Below, piece after piece: positions 16,036-24,094 of a DNA stretch of 38,397 nucleotides; the stretch's first letter is position 1, and each line of letters begins with the position of its first letter. Both the position numbers and the translations under genes were made by a program. Under the pieces are notes generated by a model. The model did not search any database and was not told the origin of the DNA. It worked only from the letters and a program-made list of their open reading frames with translations. Source of the DNA: an uncultured Rhodospirillales bacterium (GTDB lineage: Bacteria > Pseudomonadota > Alphaproteobacteria > Acetobacterales > Acetobacteraceae); contig CAIYMY010000127.1 in the NCBI GenBank assembly GCA_903927465.1, forward strand, positions 1-38,397, given 5' to 3'.

Positions 16036-16412
16036 TACTTCTCAGGTGCGCATTCGTTCACTGAATACATGCTAAATTCTTGCTGGGCCGCGTTTTCCGA
16101 GCCATCAATTGGTTCCACTTGGCTTGAAAACGGAAAGTGTCAACAGCTCTGATCCATCCGCTATTTGCATTTAAGCTTGGCCGCAGGTGGATTGATCCAG
16201 GCGGCGGTTTAGCTTTGCGGGGGGGCGTTGACGAAGTGCTCTGGGAACGTGCCCGATTTAGATCGGCCCCAGAAACAGAACCGGCAGCAGCCCAGCTCCA
16301 TTTTGATCCCAATGGATACTCTCAATGCTCATGGGCTAACCTTTCAATGCTCATGGGCTAACCTTTTCGCCCCCATTGCGCCGCGCCACGCCCTGGCCCA
16401 TCAAGCGCGGCG
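16036..16412. other. 377-bp intergenic stretch with a tandem repeat
   Basis: No convincing gene. It contains open frames of about 75-85 codons on both strands (16137-16361 plus; 16058-16312 minus) with no start context or domain. Base composition is lower in GC than the flanking genes, and a two-copy tandem repeat ends at 16365. The stretch may be the remnant of inserted DNA. Confidence 0.5.
16322..16365. repeat. 22-bp tandem repeat, two perfect copies
   Basis: The unit TCAATGCTCATGGGCTAACC plus TT occurs at 16322-16343 and again, without a gap, at 16344-16365. It lies 47 bp before the rlmJ start. Copy number may vary between strains by slippage. Confidence 0.95.
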
Positions 16413-17237
16413 ATGAATTACCGTCACGCCTTTCATGCCGGCAATCACGCGGATTGCCTGAAGCATGCCTTGCTCATTTCCCTGCTGGCTGCGCTGAAGC
16501 GCAAGCCAACGCCCTTTGCCGTGCTGGATACGCATGCGGGCTGCGGGATCTACGACCTTGCGGCAACGGAAGCGGCGCGCACAGGTGAAGCCGCGCGCGG
16601 CGCGCTACGCTTGGCGGATAGCACCACCCCCGCGCTGACACCCTTCCTGGAAGCACTGAAGCGGGCAGGCTTTCCAGCCTTCTACCCGGGCTCCCCTGCG
16701 CTGATCCGCGCCGCGCTGCGCCCGCAGGATCGGCTGATGGCGGTGGAATTGCACCCCGAAGATCATGCGAAGCTCAAGGCGCATTTCAAACATGACGCGC
16801 AAGTTGCCGTGCACAAGCGTGATGCCTGGGAAGCACTGCGTGCGCTCACCCCCTTTCCCGAAAAACGCGGCCTGGTGCTGATTGATCCGCCCTTCGAACA
16901 GGAAGGCGATTACGGCCGCATCACCGAAGCCATGGCACTGCTGCGCCATCGCTTCCGCGCCGCGATCATTGCCGCCTGGTATCCCATCAAGCATCGCGCG
17001 CCGGTGCGCGGCTTTCATCACGCGTTGATGGAAGCTGGCATCGCGCCCTTGCTTGCCGCCGAATTATGGCTGCGGGAGCCGACCGACCCGCAAAGGCTGA
17101 ATGGCAGCGGCCTGGTGGTTACCAATCCGCCGCAAGGCTTTGCCGATGAGGCGGCTGAAATCCTGCCAGCGCTGCTCCGGGGGCTGGGCGCGGATGAACC
17201 CGGCGCTGGCTGCGCTGTGACATGGCTGAAACCGTGA
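16413..17237 (+). CDS. rlmJ: 23S rRNA (adenine(2030)-N6)-methyltransferase
   Basis: A 274-residue SAM-dependent methyltransferase that modifies A2030 of 23S rRNA. The N-terminus MNYRHAFHAGNHADCLKH is highly characteristic of RlmJ, VLDTHAGCGIYDL is the SAM-binding loop and LIDPPFEQ is the (N/D)PP(Y/F) catalytic motif of N6-adenine methyltransferases. Length is close to the E. coli enzyme (280). Its 3' end overlaps the start of gpsA by 16 bp, so the two are translationally linked. The start ATG is fixed by the conserved N-terminus. Confidence 0.96.
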   Translation: MNYRHAFHAGNHADCLKHALLISLLAALKRKPTPFAVLDTHAGCGIYDLAATEAARTGEAARGALRLADSTTPALTPFLEALKRAGFPAFYPGSPALIRAALRPQDRLMAVELHPEDHAKLKAHFKHDAQVAVHKRDAWEALRALTPFPEKRGLVLIDPPFEQEGDYGRITEAMALLRHRFRAAIIAAWYPIKHRAPVRGFHHALMEAGIAPLLAAELWLREPTDPQRLNGSGLVVTNPPQGFADEAAEILPALLRGLGADEPGAGCAVTWLKP

Positions 17238-18217
17238 AGGATCATATAGCCATCCTGGGTGCGGGCGCCTGGGGTACGGCGCTCGCGATGCAGGCGGAAC
17301 GGGCTGGGCAGCGCGCCATGCTCTGGGCGCGAGATCCGGCGCGCGCAGCGCTCATCCAGCAAAGCCGCGCCAATGAACGCCTGCTGCCGGGGGTAGCGTT
17401 GCCCGCTGGCATCACCATAACCGCCGATGCCGCCGAAGCCCTTACGGGTGCCGCGCTGATCCTGCTGGTAGTGCCGGCCCAGGCGCTCAGGCCCGTACTA
17501 CAAAGCCTGCCCGCCCTGCCCGCCCCGGTGCTGATCTGCGCCAAGGGGGTGGAAGCGGGCAGCCTGACGCTACCGCTCGAAATCCTGGCCGCCACGCATC
17601 CCGACGTCACTTCTGGTGTTTTGAGCGGCCCCAATTTCGCCCATGAAATTGCCCGCGGCCTGCCCGCTGCGGCCGTGGTCGCCAGCCATGATGCCGGCCT
17701 GCGCGCGCTTGGCGTTGCCAGGCTTGGGTCAGCAGGCTTTCGCCTTTACGGCGGCGATGATCCGGTCGGTGCCGAAATTGGTGGCGCCGCCAAGAATGTG
17801 ATCGCGATTGCCGCCGGCGCCGTGATGGGCGCAGGCCTTGGGGAGAATGCGCGCGCGGCGCTGATCACGCGCGGCCTGGCAGAAATCGCGCGCCTGGCTT
17901 TGGCCCTGGGTGGCCGCACCGATACGGTTGCCGGGCTTTCTGGGCTTGGCGATTTGCTGCTGACCGCCACGGGGCCGGGCAGCCGCAATACGTCACTTGG
18001 TATCGCGCTTGGGCGCGGAGAGAATCTTGCGGATATCCTCGCCGCACGACAGGGGGTGACGGAAGGTGTTGCCACCGCGCCGGCGCTGGTGGCGCGTGCG
18101 GCAAGCCTTGGCGTTGATCTGCCGATTTGCACGGCGGTGGCAGAATTGGTGAGCGGCAAGGTAACGCTGCAAGAAGCGGTTGGCAGGCTGCTTGCGCGCC
18201 CGCAACGGGATGAATGA
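17222..18217 (+). CDS. gpsA: NAD(P)-dependent glycerol-3-phosphate dehydrogenase
   Basis: A 331-residue cytoplasmic enzyme that reduces dihydroxyacetone phosphate to sn-glycerol 3-phosphate for phospholipid synthesis. It has the Rossmann motif GAGAWG (13-18), the SGPNFAHEIARGLPAA block, the catalytic Lys in GGAAKNVIAIAAGAV and GLSGLGDLLLTATGPGSRN. Length is typical. It begins inside the end of rlmJ and ends shortly before hemD, forming a tight plus-strand run. In many alphaproteobacteria gpsA sits with tsaD and heme genes; here tsaD and hemC are not adjacent. Confidence 0.97.
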   Translation: MAETVKDHIAILGAGAWGTALAMQAERAGQRAMLWARDPARAALIQQSRANERLLPGVALPAGITITADAAEALTGAALILLVVPAQALRPVLQSLPALPAPVLICAKGVEAGSLTLPLEILAATHPDVTSGVLSGPNFAHEIARGLPAAAVVASHDAGLRALGVARLGSAGFRLYGGDDPVGAEIGGAAKNVIAIAAGAVMGAGLGENARAALITRGLAEIARLALALGGRTDTVAGLSGLGDLLLTATGPGSRNTSLGIALGRGENLADILAARQGVTEGVATAPALVARAASLGVDLPICTAVAELVSGKVTLQEAVGRLLARPQRDE

Positions 18218-18266
18218 CGCAAAACATCCTCGCCAAGCACCTCGCAACAGGTCTAGCCTTCCTCTT

Positions 18267-19004
18267 ATGCTGCGTCAGGCCGCCCGCGCATCGCGCGCAG
18301 TCCTTGTTACTCGCCCGGAACCCGGTGCGGTGGAAACCGCCCGGGCGCTAGCTGCGCTTGGCTGGGACCCAGTGCTGGCCCCGGCGCTGACGCTGACGGC
18401 ACTACCCTTCAAACTGCCACCAAGCTGCCAGGCCTTGGTCCTCACCAGCCGAGCCGCCGCCCGCGCGCTGCCGGCTTCTGCACTCAGCGTGATTGCAGTG
18501 GGTGAGGCCACAGCCACCGAGGCCCGCGCCCGCGGTTTTGGCGATGTAGAAGCAGCGGCGGGTGATGCCGCGGCGCTGGCCGCGCTGATCAGCGCTACCC
18601 GCCGACCAGAAGATGGCGCGCTATGTCTTGCCGTTGGAGAAGGCTATGCGCTTGATCTTGCCGCTGCCCTGCGCGCCAAGGGATTTCGCGTTATCCGCCG
18701 TGTCGTCTATGCGGCGCGGCCCAGTGCAAGCCTGCCGGGGGAAGCTCAGCAAGCCTTGCGGGATGGCAGCATTTACGCGGCGCTTTTTACCTCGCCCAGG
18801 CTTGCGCGCGAAACCATGCGGCTGCTGCGTGATGCGGGGCTTGAACCTGCCGCGAAACGCATCAGAGCCATTGCGCTCAGCCCACGCATCGCTGCTGCCC
18901 TTGCCGCACTGCCTTGGGCGGAAATCCGCACCGCCGCGCGTCCGAATCACGCCGCTTTGCTCGCCTGTCTTGGGTCCGCGGATATGCTAGGTTCCCCATC
19001 ATGA
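18267..19004 (+). CDS. hemD: uroporphyrinogen-III synthase
   Basis: A 245-residue enzyme that cyclises hydroxymethylbilane to uroporphyrinogen III in heme and corrin synthesis. The family is weakly conserved. Support comes from the N-terminal AVLVTRPEPGAVETARALAALGWDPVLAPALT, the ALVLTSRAAARALP segment, AVGEATATEARARGF, and the second-domain ALFTSPRLARETMRLL. The ATG at 18267 gives the usual N-terminus. An upstream ATG at 18210, overlapping the gpsA stop, would add 19 residues and cannot be excluded; neither has a clear ribosome binding site. It overlaps the next gene by 4 bp (ATGA), and the neighbours with HemX- and HemY-like domains agree with the call. Confidence 0.85.
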   Translation: MLRQAARASRAVLVTRPEPGAVETARALAALGWDPVLAPALTLTALPFKLPPSCQALVLTSRAAARALPASALSVIAVGEATATEARARGFGDVEAAAGDAAALAALISATRRPEDGALCLAVGEGYALDLAAALRAKGFRVIRRVVYAARPSASLPGEAQQALRDGSIYAALFTSPRLARETMRLLRDAGLEPAAKRIRAIALSPRIAAALAALPWAEIRTAARPNHAALLACLGSADMLGSPS

Positions 19005-20092
19005 GCGATACCTCCCCCGCGCCCAAGCGCCGCCTTGATCCCCTATTGCTGCCGCTTTTTGCGGGCGGCGCGGTATTGGTAATGGCACTCGCCTGGTTGC
19101 TGATTGAACCGCGACCAAATGCGCCGGCCATGCCCAATCTTGGCCCGCTGGAAAGCCGGCTTGCCGGGCTGGAAGCCCGACCAGGCTTCAACCCGACGCC
19201 GCTGGAAACCCGTCTCACGGCGCTGGAAGCCCGCCCGCGCGCCGCCGCCGCGCCCGATCTAGCACCACTCATCCAAAGGCTTGAAGCGCTTGAAGCCCGC
19301 CCGGCGCCAAGCCTGGATGTCTCGGGCCTTGCCCCGCGCGCCTTGGCGGAAACCCTAGCGACCAGGCTTGATCGGCTCACGGAACGCCAGGATGCTTTGG
19401 CCGCGCGCCTTCAAGCGGCGGATGCCGAGGCGCTGCGCCGGACCGAGGATCTGGCGCGCAGCCTGCTCGCCCGCCTGGAAGTCGCCGAAAAGGCCGAGGT
19501 TGAGCGCATCGCAGCCGCCGGCGCCGCGCTGGAAGGCCGGCTGGCAGGCGCTGAATCCGCACTCGGCACCCGCATGCAAGCGCTGGAGGCAGCGCAGACG
19601 CGCGTCGCCGCCATCGAAGCCCGCGCCAATCGGTTGCAGGCCATCGCCGCACTCCGCGCTCGGCTGGATGCGGGGCAGGCGCTTGGCCCGACACTGACCG
19701 CCTTCCCGAATGCGCCTGCCGCGCTCAGCCGTTACGCTACGGCCAAACCACCAACCGAAGCGGCGCTCCGCCTTGGTTTTGAAGACGCTGCCCGCGCCGC
19801 CCGCGCGGCGAGTGAGCCAGCCAAGGAAGGACAATCCATTTTGGAAAGTGCCTCCGCCCGGCTCGCTGGGCTGGTCACCATCCGGCGTGGTGAGACGATC
19901 ATCTGGGGCGATGAGGCAGCCGCCGCTTTGGAAGCCGCGCGCCGCGCGCTGGAAGCGGGTGATCTGCCGGGCGCGCTGGCACGGCTTGCCCCCCTGCCAC
20001 CCGCCGCCCGCGCCGCGCTCGGCGCTTGGGAGACTGACGCCCAGGCGCTGCTCGCGGCCCGCGCCGCCATTATCACCCTGGCCGGGGGCTGA
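19001..20092 (+). CDS. HemX/mitofilin-like inner-membrane coiled-coil protein
   Basis: A 363-residue protein with a short cytoplasmic N-terminus, one membrane helix (about 14-36) and a long periplasmic region rich in Ala, Leu, Glu and Arg. Three repeats of the form L-x-P-L-E-x-R-L-x-x-L-E-A-R-P start near residues 47, 65 and 87, followed by coiled coil to about 215. The C-terminal part (FEDAARAARAA, LARLAPLPPAARAALGAWETDA) resembles the mitofilin/HemX-like alphaproteobacterial family found between hemD and hemY. Mitofilin relatives shape inner-membrane folds in mitochondria and some alphaproteobacteria (Mic60); whether this one does so is inference. It is translationally coupled to hemD (ATGA overlap). 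Confidence 0.8.
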   Translation: MSDTSPAPKRRLDPLLLPLFAGGAVLVMALAWLLIEPRPNAPAMPNLGPLESRLAGLEARPGFNPTPLETRLTALEARPRAAAAPDLAPLIQRLEALEARPAPSLDVSGLAPRALAETLATRLDRLTERQDALAARLQAADAEALRRTEDLARSLLARLEVAEKAEVERIAAAGAALEGRLAGAESALGTRMQALEAAQTRVAAIEARANRLQAIAALRARLDAGQALGPTLTAFPNAPAALSRYATAKPPTEAALRLGFEDAARAARAASEPAKEGQSILESASARLAGLVTIRRGETIIWGDEAAAALEAARRALEAGDLPGALARLAPLPPAARAALGAWETDAQALLAARAAIITLAGG

Positions 20093-20098
20093 AGCGCC

Positions 20099-21346
20099 AT
20101 GCGTAAGGCGCTTTTGCTGCTGGCCGGGCTGATCGGCGTCGCCGCGCTAACGCTATGGCTGCTCCGGCTGGGCGGTTCGGTTGAAATCCGCGTCGGCGAC
20201 TTATGGATCGGTCTGCCCGCGCCAGTGGCAGCTGGGCTTTTGGCGCTTGGCTTTTTGCTGCTGCATGGCGTGCTTCGTCTGCTGGCTTGGTCGCGCGGTG
20301 TGCCGGGCAGGATGGGGCTTCGCCGCGCTGCTCGGCGTCGGGCGGATGGCGATGCCGCCATCACCCGCGCCCTGATCGCGCTTGGCGCCGGCACCGCGCC
20401 GCGCGCCTTGGAAGAAACCCGCCGTGCCCGCGCGCTTCTGGGCGATACGCCGCAAACCCTGCTGCTGGCAGCCGAGGCCGAGAAACTCGCCGGTAACGAA
20501 GACGCTGCCGGCAGCATTTTCCAGAAACTGTCGGAAGACCCATCCGCGCGGTTTTTGGGCCTGCGTGGCCTGCTGCGCCAGGCTATGCAGCGGGAAGATT
20601 GGCCCGAAGCCCAGCGCCTGGCGCGCGAGGCCGAGGCCGCGCAACCGGGTGCCGCGTGGCTGCGCGAAGAGCGCCGTCTTTTAGCGGAACGCACGCAAGA
20701 TTGGCGCGAGGCTTTGGCGTTGACTCCGCCCGATGGCCCGCGCGCAGCCCTCGCCCTGGCGGCAGCGGCGGCGGAGTCCGATCCGGCCAAAGCGGCGGAG
20801 CTCGAAAAACAGGCCGTCACGGCGGATGTGAAATTCGCCCCTGCCGCGGTGGCCCAGGCGGCGCGATTGATGGCAGCAGGCAGTCAGCGCCGCGCGCGCA
20901 ATGTGCTGGAAGCCACCTGGAATGCCGCACCGCACCCGGATTTGGGCGCCGCCTGGATTGAGGCGGTGCCGGCGCCCCTCGCCCGCGTCAAGGCAGTTGA
21001 AGACCTGACCCATCGCAACCCAAGCCACCCTGAAGCCCGGCTATTGATGGCGCGTGTGGCGCTGACGGCGGGGCTGACGGGCCGCGCGCGCAGCGAATTG
21101 GATGGCTTGCTGGCAAGCGGGGCCGCGGATCGGCGCGCCTATATGCTTTTCGCGGAATTGGAACGTGCCGAGCATGGCGATAGCGCCGAAGGCCGCGCGG
21201 CAGAGGCCGCTTGGCTCCGTGAAGCCGCCAATGCCGCTGGTGCGCCGCGTTGGCGCTGCGATGCGTGTGGCGCCGAACACAGCGCCTGGAAGCCCGATTG
21301 TGCGGCTTGTGGCGCGATGGGGCGCATCGGCTGGTCGCGCAATTGA
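20099..21346 (+). CDS. HemY-like TPR membrane protein with C-terminal zinc ribbon
   Basis: A 415-residue protein with two N-terminal membrane helices (about 3-20 and 40-60; HemY_N domain), then tetratricopeptide-like helices through about residue 375. It ends in a four-cysteine ribbon, C387-x2-C390-x10-C401-x2-C404 within CDACG-CAACG, which probably binds Zn or Fe. This layout (membrane anchor, TPRs, rubredoxin-like knuckle) recalls LapB/YciM as well as HemY. The HemY name comes from gene context in heme operons; no enzyme activity is implied, and it is not the protoporphyrinogen oxidase of Bacillus. It lies 6 bp after the HemX-like gene. Confidence 0.85.
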   Translation: MRKALLLLAGLIGVAALTLWLLRLGGSVEIRVGDLWIGLPAPVAAGLLALGFLLLHGVLRLLAWSRGVPGRMGLRRAARRRADGDAAITRALIALGAGTAPRALEETRRARALLGDTPQTLLLAAEAEKLAGNEDAAGSIFQKLSEDPSARFLGLRGLLRQAMQREDWPEAQRLAREAEAAQPGAAWLREERRLLAERTQDWREALALTPPDGPRAALALAAAAAESDPAKAAELEKQAVTADVKFAPAAVAQAARLMAAGSQRRARNVLEATWNAAPHPDLGAAWIEAVPAPLARVKAVEDLTHRNPSHPEARLLMARVALTAGLTGRARSELDGLLASGAADRRAYMLFAELERAEHGDSAEGRAAEAAWLREAANAAGAPRWRCDACGAEHSAWKPDCAACGAMGRIGWSRN

Positions 21347-21412
21347 AGTGCGGCATCTTGCCCGATGGCGCAAGCGCTGTATTGAGGCGCCGTATCTCGA
21401 AAGGATGTTTCC

Positions 21413-22117
21413 ATGGCCTTGACCCCCGCCCAGAAGACCGCGCTTGAAGCGGTCACCACCGCGACGCTGACCACGGTTCTGCTGAAGAAGGGCGTGCGGT
21501 TTTGCTACATCGCGGGATCGAACCCGATCGTACAAGGCGATCGCCGCCGGATTGTGGGCCCGGCCTTCACGTTGCGCTTCACGCCAACGCGGGAAGATTT
21601 GGCGACGGTGGATAGCTGGTCCTCACCACGTTCCACCCGTGCGGCGATTGAAGAAATGCCGGAAGGCTGCGTGGCTGTTGCTGACGCGATGGGCAGCAAG
21701 GCCGCCGGGATTTTCGGCGATATCCTTTGCGCACGCATGGCGAAGAAGGGTGTCGCCGGCTTGGTGACAGATGGCGTGGTGCGCGACGGCGCGGGCGTGA
21801 TCGGCACTGGGCTTCCGGTTTACTGCCAGGGCTATGTCGCGCCGGCATCCGTGGCGGCGTTGAATTTCGTTGGCTGGCAGGAAACCATTGGCTGCGGCGG
21901 CGTGACAGTAGTGCCGGGCGATATCATTGTGGCAGATGCCGATGGCGCGGTGGTGATCCCGCAAGCGCTGCTGGATGCCGTGGTGGAAGCCGCGGTGGAA
22001 CAGGAACGGCTGGAAGCCTGGATCATGGACGAAGTGGGCAAAGGCGTGGCGCTGCCTGGCCTTTATCCGCCCAATGCGGAGACCAAGGCGCGGTATGAGG
22101 CAACCCGCAAGGGTTGA
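21413..22117 (+). CDS. RraA-like / 4-carboxy-4-hydroxy-2-oxoadipate aldolase family protein
   Basis: A 234-residue protein of the RraA/HMG-CHA aldolase fold, in which members either inhibit RNase E or are class II pyruvate aldolases. The metal/pyruvate signature G-D-x20-R-D is present (GDILCARMAKKG to DGVVRD), plus GCGGVTVVPGDIIVADADGAVVIP. The C-terminal extension after VVEAAVEQERLEAWI is longer than in E. coli RraA (161 residues), favouring the aldolase-type group. ATG 21413 follows AAAGGATG. It converges on an LigI-like hydrolase gene, so a role in the 4,5-cleavage pathway of aromatic acids is possible (inference). It starts 66 bp after hemY and has a terminator. Confidence 0.85.
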   Translation: MALTPAQKTALEAVTTATLTTVLLKKGVRFCYIAGSNPIVQGDRRRIVGPAFTLRFTPTREDLATVDSWSSPRSTRAAIEEMPEGCVAVADAMGSKAAGIFGDILCARMAKKGVAGLVTDGVVRDGAGVIGTGLPVYCQGYVAPASVAALNFVGWQETIGCGGVTVVPGDIIVADADGAVVIPQALLDAVVEAAVEQERLEAWIMDEVGKGVALPGLYPPNAETKARYEATRKG

Positions 22118-22124
22118 AGGTTAT

Positions 22125-22151
22125 GGGGGATTTTGCAGCCCCCTTATTTTT
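22125..22151 (+). terminator. putative terminator of the RraA-like gene
   Basis: GGGGG (22125-22129) pairs with CCCCC (22139-22143), followed by TTATTTTT. The stem is only 5 bp, but it is all G-C and sits 8 bases after the stop codon. It touches the stop of the convergent amidohydrolase gene. Confidence 0.6.
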
Positions 22152-23005
22152 CAAAACCCATAAAGCCGCGCGGGATTGTCCACCAGCACGCGGCGGCGTT
22201 CCGCATCACTCGGCGCCCATTGGCCGAGCAGATCGAGCAAATGGCCATCTTCCGGCATCCAATGCTGCAGGCTTGGATGCGGCCAATCCGTGCCCCAAAC
22301 GGCGCGATCCGGCGCGGCATCCAAAAGCGCGCGCGCAAAGGGCGCAACATCGGCAAAGGGCGGTCCGCCTGAGATTCGATAGCCGGAAATCTTCACCCAG
22401 CATTGCGGGCTTTCCAGCATCTTCAGCAGCGCCTTGAAGCCTGCGCCATTCAGCCCTTCGGCGGTTTTGACGCCGCCCATATGATCCACCACCACCGGCA
22501 CCGGTAGTGTCGCCAGACGGGGTGCCAATTCCGGTAATTGATGGCCTTCCGCGTAAAGCTGCAAATGCCAGCCAAGGGGCGCGATGCGCCGCGCCAGCGC
22601 TTCCAACTGCTCAAGCGGCGTGCCATTTCCGCTAACCGCATTGAAACGCACGCCGCGCGTGCCGCGGGCATGGAGCCGCTTCAGCGCGGCATCATCAAAG
22701 CTATCGTCAATCACCACGACAACACGCGCGCGATCCAGGCCGAATTGCTCGGCTGCGTCCAGGGAAACTTCGTTTTGGGTCCCGTAAACGCTTGGCTGCA
22801 CAATCACCATGCGCTCAATGCCAAGCGCATCGGCCATGCGCTGGTAATCGGCGATGGTCGCTTCCTGCGGGTCATAATGCCGCCCGGTATCCAGCGGGAA
22901 ACGATCATAAGGCCCGAAGATATGGAAGTGGCAGTCACAGGAAAGTGCGGGCGCGCGCCAGGAAGGGCGCGGCGTGGTGGCCAGTGGCGGCAGGCAGGGA
23001 TTCAT
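22151..23005 (-). CDS. amidohydrolase family 2 protein, 2-pyrone-4,6-dicarboxylate hydrolase (LigI)-like
   Basis: A 284-residue TIM-barrel hydrolase. The N-terminal metal motif is CDCHFHIFGP (H26, H28), and the C-terminal GTDWPHP holds the conserved catalytic Asp. The general pattern, including VIVQPSVYGTQN, WHLQLYAEGHQLPEL and VVDHMGG, is that of the LigI/predicted TIM-barrel metal-dependent hydrolase group. LigI opens 2-pyrone-4,6-dicarboxylate in protocatechuate 4,5-cleavage. Other members act on different lactones, so the substrate is not proven. The ATG at 23005 overlaps the stop of the MetE-like gene (TGATG), so the two are translationally coupled; a GTG three bases upstream is also possible. 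Confidence 0.85.
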   Translation of the reverse strand: MNPCLPPLATTPRPSWRAPALSCDCHFHIFGPYDRFPLDTGRHYDPQEATIADYQRMADALGIERMVIVQPSVYGTQNEVSLDAAEQFGLDRARVVVVIDDSFDDAALKRLHARGTRGVRFNAVSGNGTPLEQLEALARRIAPLGWHLQLYAEGHQLPELAPRLATLPVPVVVDHMGGVKTAEGLNGAGFKALLKMLESPQCWVKISGYRISGGPPFADVAPFARALLDAAPDRAVWGTDWPHPSLQHWMPEDGHLLDLLGQWAPSDAERRRVLVDNPARLYGF

Positions 23006-24045
23006 CACGCTTCTCCCGTCACTTCACGCCGGACTATCGCGGCCCCTTCCACCATGGCGCGCATCTTGCCGAAGGCGACATCGCGCGGCAGGTATTTCAT
23101 GCCGCAATCCGGCGCCAAAATAATGCGCGCGGGATCAATATGCGGCAGCGCACGGCGAATGCGCCCGGCCACAATCTCGGGCGTTTCCACCTTATGGTTC
23201 GCTAGATCAATGACGCCCAAAATGATGGTCTGATCGGAGAAATTCTTGAGCACCGAGGTATCCAGATTGGATTGCGCCGTTTCAATCGAAATTTGCCGGA
23301 CGCGGCATTTGCAAAGTTCCGGCAGGAAGGAATAGCCGGTGGGGCGCGCGTGAATAATGGCGGCATAGCCAAAGCAGATATGCACTGCCGTCTGGCCCTC
23401 AATCCCTTCCAAGGCACGATCCAGCGCAGCCAGCCCATAGGCACGCGCCTTGTCCGGCCGTGCCTGCATATAGGGTTCATCCACTTGCACATAATCCGCG
23501 CCGGCGGCGAAAAGATCACGGATTTCGGCATTCACGGCGATGGCATAGTCATGCGCCATCTCCGCCTCATCCTTATAGAAGTCATTCTGCGCTTGCTGGG
23601 CCATGGTGAAGGGGCCAGGCACGGTGATCTTGATTTTCCGATCGGTATTGGCGCGCAGGAATGCGACATCGCGGGTTTCCACCGCATGGCGGCGCTGAAT
23701 GCGCCCCACCACGCGCGGCACTGGGTTGGGATGGCCGCTGCGGTCCAGCGCCGTGCCGTGGTTTTCCATATCCACGCCATCCAAGGCGGTCGCGAAGCGG
23801 TTGGAATAGCTTTCGCGGCGCATTTCACCATCGGTGATGATATCAAGCCCCGCGCGTTCCTGATCGCGGATCGCGATCAGCGTCGCATCATCCTGAGCCT
23901 GGTCCAGAAATTCCGGTGCCACGCGCCAAAGTTCCTTCGCGCGCACCCGCGGCGGGAACCGCCCGGCAAGCTTGGCGCGGTCAATCAGCCATTCGGGCTG
24001 CGGATAGGAACCGACAAGAGACGTGGGAAAGAGTTTAGCGGTCAT
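23005..24045 (-). CDS. stand-alone MetE C-terminal-like cobalamin-independent methyltransferase
   Basis: A 346-residue protein related to the catalytic C-terminal half of cobalamin-independent methionine synthase (full MetE is about 750 residues). The zinc/thiol-activation ligands are present: H222 and C224 (VHICFG), E255 (SIET) and C314 (APDCGMKY). D189 and E190 in VQVDEP match the active-site loop. The N-terminal SLVGSYPQPEWL and GLDIITDGEMRRE are typical of the short MetE-like family. ATG 24045 is preceded by a strong site (CCGGAGGAAACAT). It is 49 bp after the nitroreductase stop and coupled to the LigI-like gene. It may move a methyl group between a thiol and a folate-type carrier; donor and acceptor are unknown. 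Confidence 0.87.
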   Translation of the reverse strand: MTAKLFPTSLVGSYPQPEWLIDRAKLAGRFPPRVRAKELWRVAPEFLDQAQDDATLIAIRDQERAGLDIITDGEMRRESYSNRFATALDGVDMENHGTALDRSGHPNPVPRVVGRIQRRHAVETRDVAFLRANTDRKIKITVPGPFTMAQQAQNDFYKDEAEMAHDYAIAVNAEIRDLFAAGADYVQVDEPYMQARPDKARAYGLAALDRALEGIEGQTAVHICFGYAAIIHARPTGYSFLPELCKCRVRQISIETAQSNLDTSVLKNFSDQTIILGVIDLANHKVETPEIVAGRIRRALPHIDPARIILAPDCGMKYLPRDVAFGKMRAMVEGAAIVRREVTGEA

Positions 24046-24094
24046 TATGTTTCCTCCGGACCGAGCGGACCCTACCGGAGAATCACGCGCGCCG

